From positions 1 to 54,046 of the forward strand of contig JAJFIU010000140.1 of NCBI GenBank assembly GCA_021774695.1: 54,046 bases of DNA. The letters are read 5' to 3'. The DNA is from Alphaproteobacteria bacterium (GTDB lineage Bacteria; Pseudomonadota; Alphaproteobacteria; Sphingomonadales; Kordiimonadaceae). The notes beneath the pieces are model-generated. The model worked only from the letters and a program-made list of their open reading frames with translations, did no database searches and was not told where the DNA came from. A program made the translations under genes and the position numbers. Shown here in pieces: positions 41,485 through 51,102 of this stretch (positions are counted from its first letter, which is position 1; each line of letters begins with the position of its first letter).

Positions 41485-43059
41485 TTACTTCGAGGTCCAA
41501 ACCGGAGTGGTCGAATCCTGATCGTAAATCTCTTCGAGAATGCCGCCGTCGCTCAGTGTTATCATGCCAAACCCGTTCTTAATCCGCTCAGCGAGCTGTG
41601 CAATAACATTGTTGTTGTCAGTTGGCGGATTTTTGGGGGTAGCGGCCCACCATGTTGCTGCGCCGGTGTGCTCGGGCTGGGAGAAGCCCCAGGGTGTTGC
41701 CACCGGAATGGCGCTGTGGCCAACACAGCGGGCCTTGGGAGGTGTGGTCAGGTTCAGTTGCTGCCATATGGGGGCAGTGTCACTGTAAACAGCTGCCAAA
41801 TGAATATGGCCCCAGTACCAATAATCTGGCGTGATGCCACCGCTGCCGGTTACATCGTCCCACAGGGTGCCAAAAAGCCCGTCAGCAAAGGTGGTGATAG
41901 GGTTATGATGGCTCATCAGCATGGTTGTCATGCCGCCCGCATCGGCATAGGCGCTGAAATCCTGCAAAAACTGATATTGGTGCGGGTCTTTGCCTGTGTC
42001 GCCAAGTCCGCCCTTAAGGTAGGTTATTGACGGCGAATAATAGGCGCTGTCGATGGCACCGATAAGCCAGTTTTTATACTCCAGCGCAAAATAGGTCGTG
42101 CCGCCTTGGGCCGCAAACATCGGCGTGTCCAGCGCGTCGGTATATATGCCGTAGGCACCGCCGTACATCTCGTGGTTTGAGTTCAGGGTGAAAAACCGTC
42201 CGGTGGGAAACCCGGCGGTTAACTGCGCCCACAGGTTAACCATATTGGCGTTTTCTTCGCCTGCCGGTGGCCGATTTGCGGCGGTGCCAGCATAATAGGT
42301 GTCGCCCAGGTGGATGATATAATCGGGGTTCAGGCTGGCCGCCGTTTTTAGCACATCTGCTGCCTGCTGGCCGTCGCCTTCGGGGCTGGCGGGGTAGGTG
42401 CCGGTGCCCCAGTCGCCGATGATGGCAATTTTAACCACACCGTCAGTGCCGGTATCTGGCCGGGGCGACAGCGGTATCGGGCTAAAGTCGTCTCGTGCAC
42501 GGAAGTCGGCGACGCCTAACCAATTCAGGATTCGGTTGACCACAGTCCACAGCCATCCGGAGTCGATTTGCTCATATTTATGCGTTCCAAGCACGGTGCC
42601 GTCTGATGTGGCGAGCACTAAATTGTTTTGCTGCACAACATTTCGCAGGGCGGTAAGGTCTGCGCCGGATATCACTGGGGCCGGTGTTGCCGTGACAAAT
42701 GCTGGCCACAGCACTTTCAGGAATTTGTGGGCGTTGATGGCTTCGTCAAACTCGGGCGGCAGGTTATGAATCCAGTATAGGCAGAAGGCCAGATCATTGT
42801 CGGTGTCGGCGAAATCAAACCCGTCGTCTGCGCAAACGGCAAGGCCAGCCTGCGCCCGTTCAGCAAGCCCGGCAGCAAGGCCTGCGTCATGCGGTTTAAT
42901 TGCCGCGGCCAAATCCAGCACGCCCTGGTGGTGGCTTGCCTCCAGCACTTGCAGCAATGCTGCTATACGGTTGGCCCACAGGTCGAGATCGTCAGCGATT
43001 TCGCTGACGCTGCTTGCTGCCTGTTTGAAGGCAGCTTCGATAGATGAACGTGTTGCCAT
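41485..43059 (-). CDS. Calcineurin-like metallophosphoesterase
   Basis: Protein of 524 residues from ATG 43059 with GGGAGA eight bases upstream. Residues 1-180 are an alpha-helical N-terminal domain of unknown role. Residues 210-480 carry the metallophosphatase motifs in order: IIGDWGTG, HLGDTYYAG, LNSNHEMYGG, LMSHHNP and WGHIHLA. No signal peptide is seen, so it is probably cytoplasmic. The last forty residues hold WTSK at the end. Monocistronic; substrate unknown. Confidence 0.88.
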   Translation of the reverse strand: MATRSSIEAAFKQAASSVSEIADDLDLWANRIAALLQVLEASHHQGVLDLAAAIKPHDAGLAAGLAERAQAGLAVCADDGFDFADTDNDLAFCLYWIHNLPPEFDEAINAHKFLKVLWPAFVTATPAPVISGADLTALRNVVQQNNLVLATSDGTVLGTHKYEQIDSGWLWTVVNRILNWLGVADFRARDDFSPIPLSPRPDTGTDGVVKIAIIGDWGTGTYPASPEGDGQQAADVLKTAASLNPDYIIHLGDTYYAGTAANRPPAGEENANMVNLWAQLTAGFPTGRFFTLNSNHEMYGGAYGIYTDALDTPMFAAQGGTTYFALEYKNWLIGAIDSAYYSPSITYLKGGLGDTGKDPHQYQFLQDFSAYADAGGMTTMLMSHHNPITTFADGLFGTLWDDVTGSGGITPDYWYWGHIHLAAVYSDTAPIWQQLNLTTPPKARCVGHSAIPVATPWGFSQPEHTGAATWWAATPKNPPTDNNNVIAQLAERIKNGFGMITLSDGGILEEIYDQDSTTPVWTSK

Positions 43060-43336
43060 GATTTGTGTCTCCCTATTACAATTAATAGTAGAGTTAATGA
43101 TACAATAAGTATAGTATTTAATTAGGTATAGCTGACCGATAGCGTTATCGAAACGGAATTGGTCGAGGTTACAACTAGCGGTGCCCGCCCCATTCTGTAC
43201 CGTGGCGGTACATTTTTTCGCTATTGCGTTCATATTAAGTGACTCGAAAGTCCCGAAATGCAGGTTTTACGGCAGATATTTGACTCTTGTTCCCGTCCGT
43301 TGCTAGGTTTACCTCACTCAAATAAAGGGGAATATT

Positions 43337-43714
43337 ATGAATTTTGGGGATTCGATAAAGTCGGGCTTTAACCGTTATTTTGATTTCAACACCCGGTCCA
43401 GCCGGTCTGAATATTGGTGGTGGTACCTGTTCACGGCACTGGTAGGCTATGCGCTCATGTTTTTTGGCGGCGCCATGGTGAATATGGGTATTGAGGCTGG
43501 TCTAATGCTGCCGTTCATATGGTATTTAGGCGTAATTATTCCAACGTTGGCCCTGTCAGTGCGACGCCTGCATGATACTGATCGGTCAGGCTGGTGGTTC
43601 CTGATCGCGTTTACCGGAATTGGTGCGTTAGTGCTGCTCTTCTGGTTCGTAACCCGTGGTACAGAGGCTGATAACGATTTCGGTGCAGACCCGCTAGGCG
43701 TTGAGGAAGGCTAG
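43337..43714 (+). CDS. DUF805 inner membrane protein (1 of 3)
   Basis: Protein of 125 residues. The family signature is FNTRSSRSEYWWWYLFTALVG at residues 17-37, followed by membrane segments and LALSVRRLHDTDRSGWWFLI near 75, with a final FWFVTRGTEADNDFGADPLG. Function of the family is unknown. First of three consecutive paralogues; followed by its own terminator (43737). Confidence 0.88.
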   Translation: MNFGDSIKSGFNRYFDFNTRSSRSEYWWWYLFTALVGYALMFFGGAMVNMGIEAGLMLPFIWYLGVIIPTLALSVRRLHDTDRSGWWFLIAFTGIGALVLLFWFVTRGTEADNDFGADPLGVEEG

Positions 43715-43736
43715 TTGCCTTTAATAGAAAACGAAG

Positions 43737-43766
43737 AAAAGGCCGGGTTTCTCCGGTCTTTTTTTG
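43737..43766 (+). terminator. Rho-independent terminator
   Basis: AAAAGGCCGGG pairs with CCGGTCTTTTTTT around TTTCT. Separates the first and second DUF805 genes. Confidence 0.7.
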
Positions 43767-43897
43767 TGCCCAGACTTGTGTAGTTTTTTGAGCCTGTAGC
43801 GAAAACCAGGTTTTTGCGCTAGAATAGTCCCGTATCGGAACCATGTGGCCTGTCAGCGCCGGCCATATATCAGTTATAAGGCAACGGGGGCACAGCC

Positions 43898-44329
43898 ATG
43901 GACATTCTCGACGCAGTAAAAGCAGCTTTCCTGCACTTTTTTGATTTTCAGGGCAGGGCCAGCAGGGCCGCATTCTGGTTCTTTATGGCCTTTATGATCG
44001 CCGGGCTTAGCCTGCTGCCTTTCGTTGATGGTTACTTTTTTGATACCGGCCCCGTACCGCAGGCCGGGCCGTGGGCATCGTTTGGTTACACCGTGGCGCA
44101 CGGGCCGCTTAGCGCCCTGTTCGGGTTGATCGTGCTTGTGCCATGGCTTTCGGTTAGCACCCGCCGCCTGCATGATGTGGGCCGCCCCGGCTGGTGGATG
44201 TATTTTGGTTTCATTCCGCCGTTTGGCTGGCTTTTCATGCTGATATGGCTAACCCGCGAGGGGGTTGTCGGCGACAATGAGTACGGCCCCGACCCGCTCG
44301 CTGGCCAAGGTGTTGAAGGCCATGGTTAA
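43898..44329 (+). CDS. DUF805 inner membrane protein (2 of 3)
   Basis: Protein of 143 residues with FQGRASRAAFWFFMAFMIAG, a longer periplasmic loop (DTGPVPQAGPWASFG), VSTRRLHDVGRPGWW and GDNEYGPDPLAG. Diverged paralogue of the gene at 43337. Eighty-eight bases separate it from the third copy. Confidence 0.88.
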   Translation: MDILDAVKAAFLHFFDFQGRASRAAFWFFMAFMIAGLSLLPFVDGYFFDTGPVPQAGPWASFGYTVAHGPLSALFGLIVLVPWLSVSTRRLHDVGRPGWWMYFGFIPPFGWLFMLIWLTREGVVGDNEYGPDPLAGQGVEGHG

Positions 44330-44417
44330 CTGTGTAAGTTGCAATGTTGCCTTTTTGTTCTTTTTGGTGTAGCTAGAACATAGCGAGTGAAAATTAAGTA
44401 GTAAACAGGGTGAATGC

Positions 44418-45008
44418 GTGGGCTTTGTAAGCGCGGTTAAGTCGGCCTATATGAATTTGTTCGACTTTCGGGGCCGGGCCAGCCGGTCTGAATTTTGGTG
44501 GTTTATCCTTTTTAGCCTGATTGCAACTTTTGTCGCGATTGCAATTGCATTAAATTTCCCCTCGGCGTCGTTTTTTGACTGGTACGTGTTGGAGATGATA
44601 CTTTGGACCCATTGGATTGCCAGTGTGTCTTTAACAGTGCGGCGATTGCATGATCGAGATGTGAGCGGCTTATACTACCTAATCGTTTTTTTCCCGATAA
44701 TTGGGCCATTGGTTCAGCTTTGGCAGATGATCCCGGCGGGAACAGATGGATATAACCAATATGGTCCAGCGCGCATTGAGACAACCGCTGAGGCAATCGA
44801 AAATCAAATGATCAGGATAACAGCGCTTTTGAAGGAGCAAGGCACAATTGATCGGTTTTGCGATGCGTATGACCAGCAAGACTTTGTGGCCTGTCAGAGC
44901 GTAATGGAGCAGGCGGGTGTCGCCAGAAGAGATATCAATGCGTTCATCGGTTTGATGCAAGTCCATGGCCTGCGACCCCATATTATCCTGAACGAACGGT
45001 CTCCGTAG
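44418..45008 (+). CDS. DUF805 membrane protein with soluble C-terminal extension (3 of 3)
   Basis: Protein of 196 residues from GTG 44418. Residues 1-115 match DUF805 (FRGRASRSEFWWFILFSLIA, TVRRLHDRDVSGLYYLI, GTDGYNQYGPARIE). Residues 120-196 form an added helical cytoplasmic tail (IENQMIRITALLKEQG, CDAYDQQDFVACQSVMEQAG, INAFIGLMQVHGL) not normally present in the family. It could sense or bind a partner. No ATG is available near the start. Confidence 0.82.
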   Translation: MGFVSAVKSAYMNLFDFRGRASRSEFWWFILFSLIATFVAIAIALNFPSASFFDWYVLEMILWTHWIASVSLTVRRLHDRDVSGLYYLIVFFPIIGPLVQLWQMIPAGTDGYNQYGPARIETTAEAIENQMIRITALLKEQGTIDRFCDAYDQQDFVACQSVMEQAGVARRDINAFIGLMQVHGLRPHIILNERSP

Positions 45009-45198
45009 ATCTCTGACTTATCGGCACGAAATACTGACTTTCTTTTCACATTATCCTATCACAACCCCTACAAATGAATTCCGGGCCGCCGAGTTTCCGG
45101 GTGACTTGGTGCGCGCCATCGGCTAGGGCTGGTGCGAACTAAAAAACGGCATCTGGGGAGGTGCCTTCGTACAGTTAAAAAATCAGGGGGCACCGTTC

Positions 45199-46749
45199 AT
45201 GGCGCAAGAGCAGGATATCCGTACCAATTCGGTGAAAGACGTCGAGCAATTAGGCACGTTCGCGGCGATCGCCAGCCTTAGTTATGTTTTCTGGATATGC
45301 GGCGGCATGGAAATGGTCGAGCGGCTTGCCTTCTACGGCGTTCGCTCGTTGGCGGGCCTGTATGGTACTGATTCAGTCAAAAATGGTGGCCTCGGCCTTA
45401 CCGGCGCGGAAATAGGCACCATCCTCAGCGTTTGGTATTTCATTCAGGGGATGATCCCTGTGTTTACCGGCGGGCTTTCAGACCGTCTTGGCTATAAAGA
45501 GACCATAGCGGCCTCTACTGTCGTGAAAATTTTAGGTTACCTGATCATGGCCTGGTTCGCCAGTTTCTGGGGCTTTTTCCTAGGCGCTATTGTGCTGGCG
45601 ATAGGCACAGGTATTTTCAAACCAGGTATCCAAGGCACTATTGCCAAAGCCGCCAACCGTAAAAACAGCGCGGTGGCTTGGGGCATCTTTTACCAGACAG
45701 TGAATATTGGCGGTTTCCTGGGGCCAGTGATGGCCGGATACCTGCGCCAAACATCATGGGACAATGTGTTTTATGCCTGCGCGCTGATCATCTCGCTGAA
45801 CTTCTTGTTGCTGCTGACTTACAGGGAAGTGGATAAAGACGACCGGTTGGCGCGCCGCGAAAAGATTAAATTCGGCGAAATGACAGAAGAAAATTTGGTT
45901 GTGGCCAGCTGGCGCGAATTTACCAAGCCAACTATGCTTTGGTTCATGGTGTTGTTTAGCGGCTGGTGGTTCATGATGCTGTTGTATTGGGACTTGGGGC
46001 CGCTTTATTTCCGTGACTGGGTTGATACCAGCGTGCTTGTGCAAACCTTCTGGGGTGACAGCACACCCGGCGCCTTTGCGCGCGGTTTCTGGGTGATGGA
46101 CCTGGAGGGCACGCGTATAATGCCCGAAGGCCTGATTAACATTAACTCGATCATGATCATGCTGTTTTGTTTTTTGATTGCGGGCATGAGCGCGCGGCTT
46201 CGCGCCGCCAATTCCATGGCGATCGGAACTGTGTTCGCGGCGGGTGCATTCCTGATTATCGGCGGTGTGAACGCAGCGTGGTTGATGGTGTTCGGCGTGG
46301 TGATTTTCTCGATCGGTGAAATGCTGGCCAGCCCCAAAAGCCTTGAGTTTTTGGGCAACATCGCGCCGGAAGATAAAAAAGCCATGTATCTTGGTTTTTA
46401 TAATCTGCCTTTTGCACTGGGTGCCTTGTTTGAAGGCTTCATTGGTCAGTTTTTTTACGGCAAATACGCCGCCAAAGACACGGTGGCACGCACAGCACTT
46501 GAAGAAGCTGGCATGAGCGCAGAAGACGCCGCGGCAGTGCCGGTAGGCGAAGCTTTCGAGCGGTTGGTTGCATTAACTGGCCAGTCGCCGGAGGTTCTAA
46601 CCAATCAGCTTTATGCGTCCTACAGCATCGGTGATGTTTTCTACGGTTTTGCAGTAATAGGCTTTATGGCCGCCGCGGGCCTATACGCTTATGGCCGCTG
46701 GACCTATAAAAACGCTGAGAAAAGCGCAGCGCAAGCTGAGGCTGCTTAA
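45199..46749 (+). CDS. POT/PTR family proton-coupled oligopeptide transporter
   Basis: Inner membrane MFS importer of di- and tripeptides, 516 residues with twelve or more membrane segments. Family marks: MEMVERLAFYGVRSLAGLY near residue 35 (ExxERFxYYG-like), FTGGLSDRLGYKETI, GTGIFKPGIQGTIAKAA, and GIFYQTVNIGGFLGP matching the PTR2 FYxxINxG signature. Its last codons form part of a perfect palindrome (46738). Not linked to the capsule genes by operon. Confidence 0.92.
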   Translation: MAQEQDIRTNSVKDVEQLGTFAAIASLSYVFWICGGMEMVERLAFYGVRSLAGLYGTDSVKNGGLGLTGAEIGTILSVWYFIQGMIPVFTGGLSDRLGYKETIAASTVVKILGYLIMAWFASFWGFFLGAIVLAIGTGIFKPGIQGTIAKAANRKNSAVAWGIFYQTVNIGGFLGPVMAGYLRQTSWDNVFYACALIISLNFLLLLTYREVDKDDRLARREKIKFGEMTEENLVVASWREFTKPTMLWFMVLFSGWWFMMLLYWDLGPLYFRDWVDTSVLVQTFWGDSTPGAFARGFWVMDLEGTRIMPEGLININSIMIMLFCFLIAGMSARLRAANSMAIGTVFAAGAFLIIGGVNAAWLMVFGVVIFSIGEMLASPKSLEFLGNIAPEDKKAMYLGFYNLPFALGALFEGFIGQFFYGKYAAKDTVARTALEEAGMSAEDAAAVPVGEAFERLVALTGQSPEVLTNQLYASYSIGDVFYGFAVIGFMAAAGLYAYGRWTYKNAEKSAAQAEAA

Positions 46750-46757
46750 GCAGCCTC
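46738..46757. terminator. Perfect palindrome over the transporter stop codon
   Basis: GAGGCTGC (46738-46745) and GCAGCCTC (46750-46757) flank TTAA, which contains the stop codon. There is no T run, so it may be an mRNA 3' end stabiliser or a weak terminator. Confidence 0.4.
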
Positions 46758-47278
46758 GCTAACCACGTTGGTCGGGCATTGCCTGATAAGTGACTGCAGT
46801 ACGCTTGTTAGTGCGTCGCTCATTGGTGTTGGGGTGAAGTCGTGCAGGGTGCGTGCAAGCTTAGCCCCGTCAATGGTATGCGGGGTGCCCACAAGTAAGA
46901 CATCGCCGCTACACCGGCCATGTCTGGCATGAAGAGCGCCGTTGTTTTGATCGCCCACCACGGCACAGCACTGACTTTCAGTGGCTGACCCCCCATGCCT
47001 GTTCTATGGTCGCAACCAACGCCGCGCATGCCGAACTTAAAACCAACGGTCGAGTACGCTGGGTATAGGATTTTCTGGCCGACGCTTTGCCAGACGTCTT
47101 TTCCCGAACTGAGCGGCTTTTCTAAACTAAAGGATTAGTCTTGGTCCTCCGGGTAGGGTTATCCGTCCCGCCGGGATTATATGAACCTTGGCTAGATGTT
47201 TAAACATCGTTAGATAATGCAATTGCCAGATGAAATCAGGGCGGAAATGCCGCAACCATTGAAGGAACCTGTTAGTTA
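46758..47278. other. Gene-poor stretch before the sensor kinase
   Basis: About 520 bp without a supported gene. Two overlapping leftward frames (46746-46961 and 46820-47029) look like pieces of one degraded gene but neither has a proper start or family. A 14-bp perfect palindrome lies at 47195-47208. Confidence 0.45.
47195..47208. promoter_or_regulatory. 14-bp palindrome GATGTTTAAACATC upstream of sensor kinase
   Basis: Perfect palindrome 70 bases before the sensor kinase start, suited in size to an operator for a dimeric regulator. Its binding protein is unknown. Confidence 0.35.
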
Positions 47279-48403
47279 ATGCAAGGCACGCCAAACATGG
47301 AGCAACCAATCCCGACTTGGTGGGGGCGAAATTCGTCGTTACTGGGTGGCACGCTGGTGTTTTGGCTGGCATTGGTATTGGTCTATGTAACCGCCGCGAT
47401 TGTGGATGCATCAAGGGCAGGCCGGGAATTTTCCGAACTGGAAATATTGAGAAACTTCACCGCCGGATTGGGGCAATGGTTAATATTGCCACCACTTTTG
47501 GTCAGGTTCTTTGCTTCGCCGACATTTCTGGACGCTAGTTTGGGAAACCGCACCCTGTTGGCGGCGGTGGTCTTTACCGCGTCTTTTGCAGGCATCTTTT
47601 TTTATATAGGACTATTTGCGTCCTGGGTCTGGGGCGGCCAGTGGTTTTCAGCATTTACCGAAATAAGCCTGCTTAACTGGATAGGTGATATATTCCTTTT
47701 CGTCATTATTTCGCTAGGTGGATACCTAATGGGAACGCAGCGACGGGCTCGCGAAGTTGAGCGAACCACAATGCAGCTTGAGCACGCGCTTGTGGAGCAA
47801 AAAGCTGACCTGAATGCCCGCGAGGCGGAGTTCCTGCGCGGTCGTCTGGGGAGCCACTTCGTTATGAACGCGCTTAGTAATCTGGTGGGTTTGATGCGGC
47901 TTGACAGGGTTGAGCAAGCCGAGGAAGCGACCATATTGCTGAGCGATATCCTGCGCAGCATGACCGGCGGCAGTAGAGTTGATGAGTGTATCAGCCTGGA
48001 GCAATCGGTGGAAGACGCCAGAAAATACCTGGCATTCCAGCAAATTCGCTATCCGGACCTGAAGGTGGACTATGACATTGCACCTGCCGCCGCCGACAAA
48101 AGCCTGCCAAGGCAGCTGCTGCAACCACTGCTGGAAAATGTTTTCAAGCACGGACCAAACGCGCAAAGTGCGGTAATCCGACTGAGCGCTTTTGTTGCGG
48201 GCGGAATGTTACGGGTTTCGGTGAGTAACAATTGTGAGGAAAAACCGGCTGATACGACTAGCGAAGGCGAAGGTTTGAAACTGACCAAACTGCGACTTGA
48301 AAATGTTTTTGGCCCGGATTGCTCGGTGGAACGACAGCAAGTTGACCAGTGGTACGAAGTGGTGGTTAGCGTGCCTGGAGCAGTGAGGGATGCCGCGTCA
48401 TGA
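47279..48403 (+). CDS. LytS/YehU-type sensor histidine kinase
   Basis: Membrane sensor kinase of 374 residues. Four membrane segments in residues 18-155 (LVFWLALVLVYVTAAIV, LILPPLLVRFF, AAVVFTASFAGIFFYIG, IFLFVIISLGGYLMG). A short coiled coil leads to the His_kinase domain with the phosphoacceptor histidine in LGSHFVMNALSNL, then LLQPLLENVFKHGPN (N box) and GEGLKLTKLRLENVFG (G box). Overlaps the LytTR regulator gene by ATGA, so they form a two-component pair. Located upstream of kpsS, perhaps controlling capsule. Confidence 0.9.
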   Translation: MQGTPNMEQPIPTWWGRNSSLLGGTLVFWLALVLVYVTAAIVDASRAGREFSELEILRNFTAGLGQWLILPPLLVRFFASPTFLDASLGNRTLLAAVVFTASFAGIFFYIGLFASWVWGGQWFSAFTEISLLNWIGDIFLFVIISLGGYLMGTQRRAREVERTTMQLEHALVEQKADLNAREAEFLRGRLGSHFVMNALSNLVGLMRLDRVEQAEEATILLSDILRSMTGGSRVDECISLEQSVEDARKYLAFQQIRYPDLKVDYDIAPAAADKSLPRQLLQPLLENVFKHGPNAQSAVIRLSAFVAGGMLRVSVSNNCEEKPADTTSEGEGLKLTKLRLENVFGPDCSVERQQVDQWYEVVVSVPGAVRDAAS

Positions 48404-49128
48404 ATGTGAGCGCGCTAGTACTTGACGACGAGGCCATTATTGCAGCCGACATTGCCCGCCAATTAAACGCACGGGACGGATGGCACGTGCAGGCGACCAC
48501 TTCGGTTGAAGCGGCGCGAGATTGGCTACGTAGTGCAAAATACGATGTTTTGTTTCTGGATATCGAAATGCCGGGTTGCGACGGCCTGACATTTGCTGCC
48601 GAAATTAAACAATCATACCCTGATTTGTACATCATATTCTCAACCGCTTATCCGCAGCATGCGGCCAAGGCTTTTCGGCTTTCGGCGGTGGATTATATTG
48701 TGAAACCACTATCAAGGAGTGTGCTTGCAGAGGCTTGCAGCCGCATTGAAGATAAAAGCGGAACTTCAACTCCGGCTGTTCTGGTGCCGAGGTTTATCAT
48801 AAAGTCCTTTGGGCGAACTGACATAGTTGACATGGATGACATTATCATTGCCCGGGCGGAGCGCAATTATGTTGCGCTTGTATGTAAGGCTCGCGAATAT
48901 TTGCACCGAATGACCATATCCGACGTTGAAAAAGACCTTGTGCCACTTGGCTATTTGCGGTGTCACCGGTCATTCATTGTCAGGAAAAATCGGGTGAAAA
49001 CTCTGGTTCGCAGGAACGGTGTGCTGAGTTTTCTCCGGCTGGACAATGACACTGAAATTCCGGTCGGTGCCAACTACCGGGCGGCGGTGCAAAGCGATCT
49101 TTTGATCGTGCAAAAAAACGACGGATAA
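48400..49128 (+). CDS. LytTR-family response regulator
   Basis: Response regulator of 242 residues. Receiver domain 1-115 with the acidic pair LDDE, phosphoacceptor Asp in DVLFLDIEMPGCDG, Ser/Thr in IFSTAY and Lys in YIVKPLS. LytTR DNA-binding domain about 130-235 (RAERNYVALVCKAREYLHR, LGYLRCHRSFIVRKNRVK). Such domains bind paired direct repeats. Partner of the kinase at 47279. The 250 bp to kpsS may carry target sites but none was picked reliably. Confidence 0.92.
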   Translation: MNVSALVLDDEAIIAADIARQLNARDGWHVQATTSVEAARDWLRSAKYDVLFLDIEMPGCDGLTFAAEIKQSYPDLYIIFSTAYPQHAAKAFRLSAVDYIVKPLSRSVLAEACSRIEDKSGTSTPAVLVPRFIIKSFGRTDIVDMDDIIIARAERNYVALVCKAREYLHRMTISDVEKDLVPLGYLRCHRSFIVRKNRVKTLVRRNGVLSFLRLDNDTEIPVGANYRAAVQSDLLIVQKNDG

Positions 49129-49378
49129 GTCTCGTGGTTTTGTGGTTCGGGTTGTTTCCCTATAAAACACGCAACTCGCGTTGGCCCAACTCATCACCGA
49201 TGCAAACCCCTTCGGGTTAGGCCATTCCCTTTGATTTTGAGTGTATCAGTTTTCGTGTGTGGCGTCGTCTGTCCTACTTTACGGTTGCGATATTGGCCGC
49301 GACGGCTAGCATGTAATGATATCGGACGTTGCGCTGCGACGGGCTTAGGGCAAAAACCTCCAAACGGGCACCTGCCGT

Positions 49379-50584
49379 GTGAAAACTGAAAAACCAAACA
49401 TTGTATTGTTGCAAGGGCCGCTGGGGCCTTTCTTTGCTGACTTGTCCAACGCGCTTGGTGGGCTCGGTACAGTAACACACCGAATTTGTTTCAACCGGGG
49501 CGACCATCATTTTGCCAAAGCGGACCATGTTGTAAAATTTGAAGAGAGCGCGGCGGAATGGCCAACTTGGCTGGAAAACTATTTGGTCGATCAGCAAATT
49601 GATGCGGTTTGTTGTTACGGTGACTGCCGGAGCTATCATGCCCAAGCCAAGATTGTTTGCGACCAATTAGGCGTATGCTTTGTTGCCCTTGAAGAAGGCT
49701 ATGTCAGGCCTGGTTTCGTGACCCTGGAGCAGGGCGGCAACAATGCCAATAGCCCGTTTCCAGCAAAATTTATTGCTGGTGTGACCGAAGGTAAGCCGCC
49801 AATTGAACCGACGCAGATCGCGGGTCACTTCCGGTTTCAATTCTGGTTCGCATTTCTGTATTATGTAGTGAAAGACTGGAAATTGCTGGGCTACAGAAAC
49901 TATGCCCACCACCGCAGCGGCAACGGTGTGCTGGAAATGCTGGCTTGGCTTCGAGGGTTTTTCCGCAAACATTTGATTACCCGCTGGCGCGAGCGAGGGC
50001 TTGCCCGTCGGTTGATTTCCGCCCACAGCGGCAGGATATTTCTTGTTCCTTTGCAGGTAGCTGCTGACATGCAGATCATTTGCCATTCGAGTTACGGGAA
50101 TGTGCGCCAGTTTATTGAGCAGACAATTCGCTCTTTTGCCACTCATGCCGCGAAAGATGCTCATTTGGTTATCAAGCATCACCCGATGGACCGAGGATTC
50201 CAACATTACGGCGGGTATGTCAGACGGCTGTCAAAAGCCGCAGGCTGCGGCGCGCGTGTCACTTACGCGTTTGATCTTGATCTTGATCAGATATTTGAAC
50301 ACACTGCTGGCTGCGTTACGATCAATTCCACCGTTGGCCTGCAAGCCCTTGAACAGGGCGTGCCCACGATTACGCTGGGTCAAAGCATGATCCGAATGGC
50401 TGGTATCGCACCCGCCCAAAACCTTGATTTCTTTTGGATGAACCCCGGTGAAGTAAACAAAAAAGAAATTGCTGAATTCAGGGAAGACCTGATTGTTACT
50501 ACACAAGTGCCCGGATCGTTTTATCGGGACCGACAAGTCGCGGCGACGGGTTGTGCGCGACAAATACTGCGGATAGTTAGCTAA
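49379..50584 (+). CDS. kpsS: Capsule polysaccharide KDO transferase KpsS
   Basis: Adds the first KDO to the phosphatidylglycerol anchor of the capsule linker. Length 401 residues from GTG 49379. Signatures: NIVLLQGPLGPFFADLSNAL, HRICFNRGDHHF, VCCYGDCRSYH, VALEEGYVRPGFVTLE, the late IKHHPMDRGF and CVTINSTVGLQALEQG. Lies apart from kpsC but serves the same linker. Monocistronic; separated by 518 bp from kpsF. Confidence 0.92.
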   Translation: MKTEKPNIVLLQGPLGPFFADLSNALGGLGTVTHRICFNRGDHHFAKADHVVKFEESAAEWPTWLENYLVDQQIDAVCCYGDCRSYHAQAKIVCDQLGVCFVALEEGYVRPGFVTLEQGGNNANSPFPAKFIAGVTEGKPPIEPTQIAGHFRFQFWFAFLYYVVKDWKLLGYRNYAHHRSGNGVLEMLAWLRGFFRKHLITRWRERGLARRLISAHSGRIFLVPLQVAADMQIICHSSYGNVRQFIEQTIRSFATHAAKDAHLVIKHHPMDRGFQHYGGYVRRLSKAAGCGARVTYAFDLDLDQIFEHTAGCVTINSTVGLQALEQGVPTITLGQSMIRMAGIAPAQNLDFFWMNPGEVNKKEIAEFREDLIVTTQVPGSFYRDRQVAATGCARQILRIVS

Positions 50585-51102
50585 TTTGTGGTTGACGAAC
50601 TGCGATTGTTTCTGTCCCAAAATGTGACAAATTTGCGACTATGGCTATAGTTTGGCAAAGCTGCCCCTAAAATGACATATAATTCAAAGACTTATAGCGT
50701 GATTTGTGAACTTGTGTGGAGTTGACGCAAGCGATTGCATTCTTTACTTATGGTGCTGTCCCAGTTCGAAGGCTTTTGAGGGGAATAATCGTACCAGTTG
50801 AAACGTTGTTATAATGGATGCCGCTAAACTGGCGTTCGCTGAAGTATTACTGGGCTTTAAAACAGGGCTTTTAAACCGGTTCATCTTTCGTTCAGGGAGA
50901 TGGGCTGATAAGGGCCCGGATATTTGGCAGAATTAGTTTAAATGTTACAGGTTAGTTGAGAATGGACAAAGCTTGTGATAGCGTGCCGAAAATTTCGGTC
51001 AGAGCTATGTAGAAAAATAGGGGAGCTGGCATTTCGTGTTCTTAAACAGAACCTTATGTTGGCGATTAGGGTTAACTGAAGATTAAACTATCGGGGAATT
51101 TT
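50585..51102. promoter_or_regulatory. Long leader upstream of kpsF operon
   Basis: About 518 bp with no gene. It carries a GTTC-N7-GTTC match (50879-50893), a pair of direct repeats GGGCTTTAAAAC / GGGCTTTTAAAC (50852-50863, 50865-50876), and a possible promoter TTGACG with TACTTA at 17-base spacing (about 50724-50752). The length suggests regulated expression of the export operon. Confidence 0.4.
50879..50893 (+). promoter_or_regulatory. GTTC-N7-GTTC match upstream of kpsF
   Basis: GTTC at 50879-50882 and 50890-50893. Same core as the LexA box but without the extended TGTTCT flanks of the phage sites, and 210 bp from the start codon, so it may be a chance match. Confidence 0.3.

Noticed and set aside
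46746-47029. Two overlapping leftward ORFs after the peptide transporter
   Set aside because: They may be remains of a gene, but no start, ribosome site or family could be identified, and the halves are in different frames.
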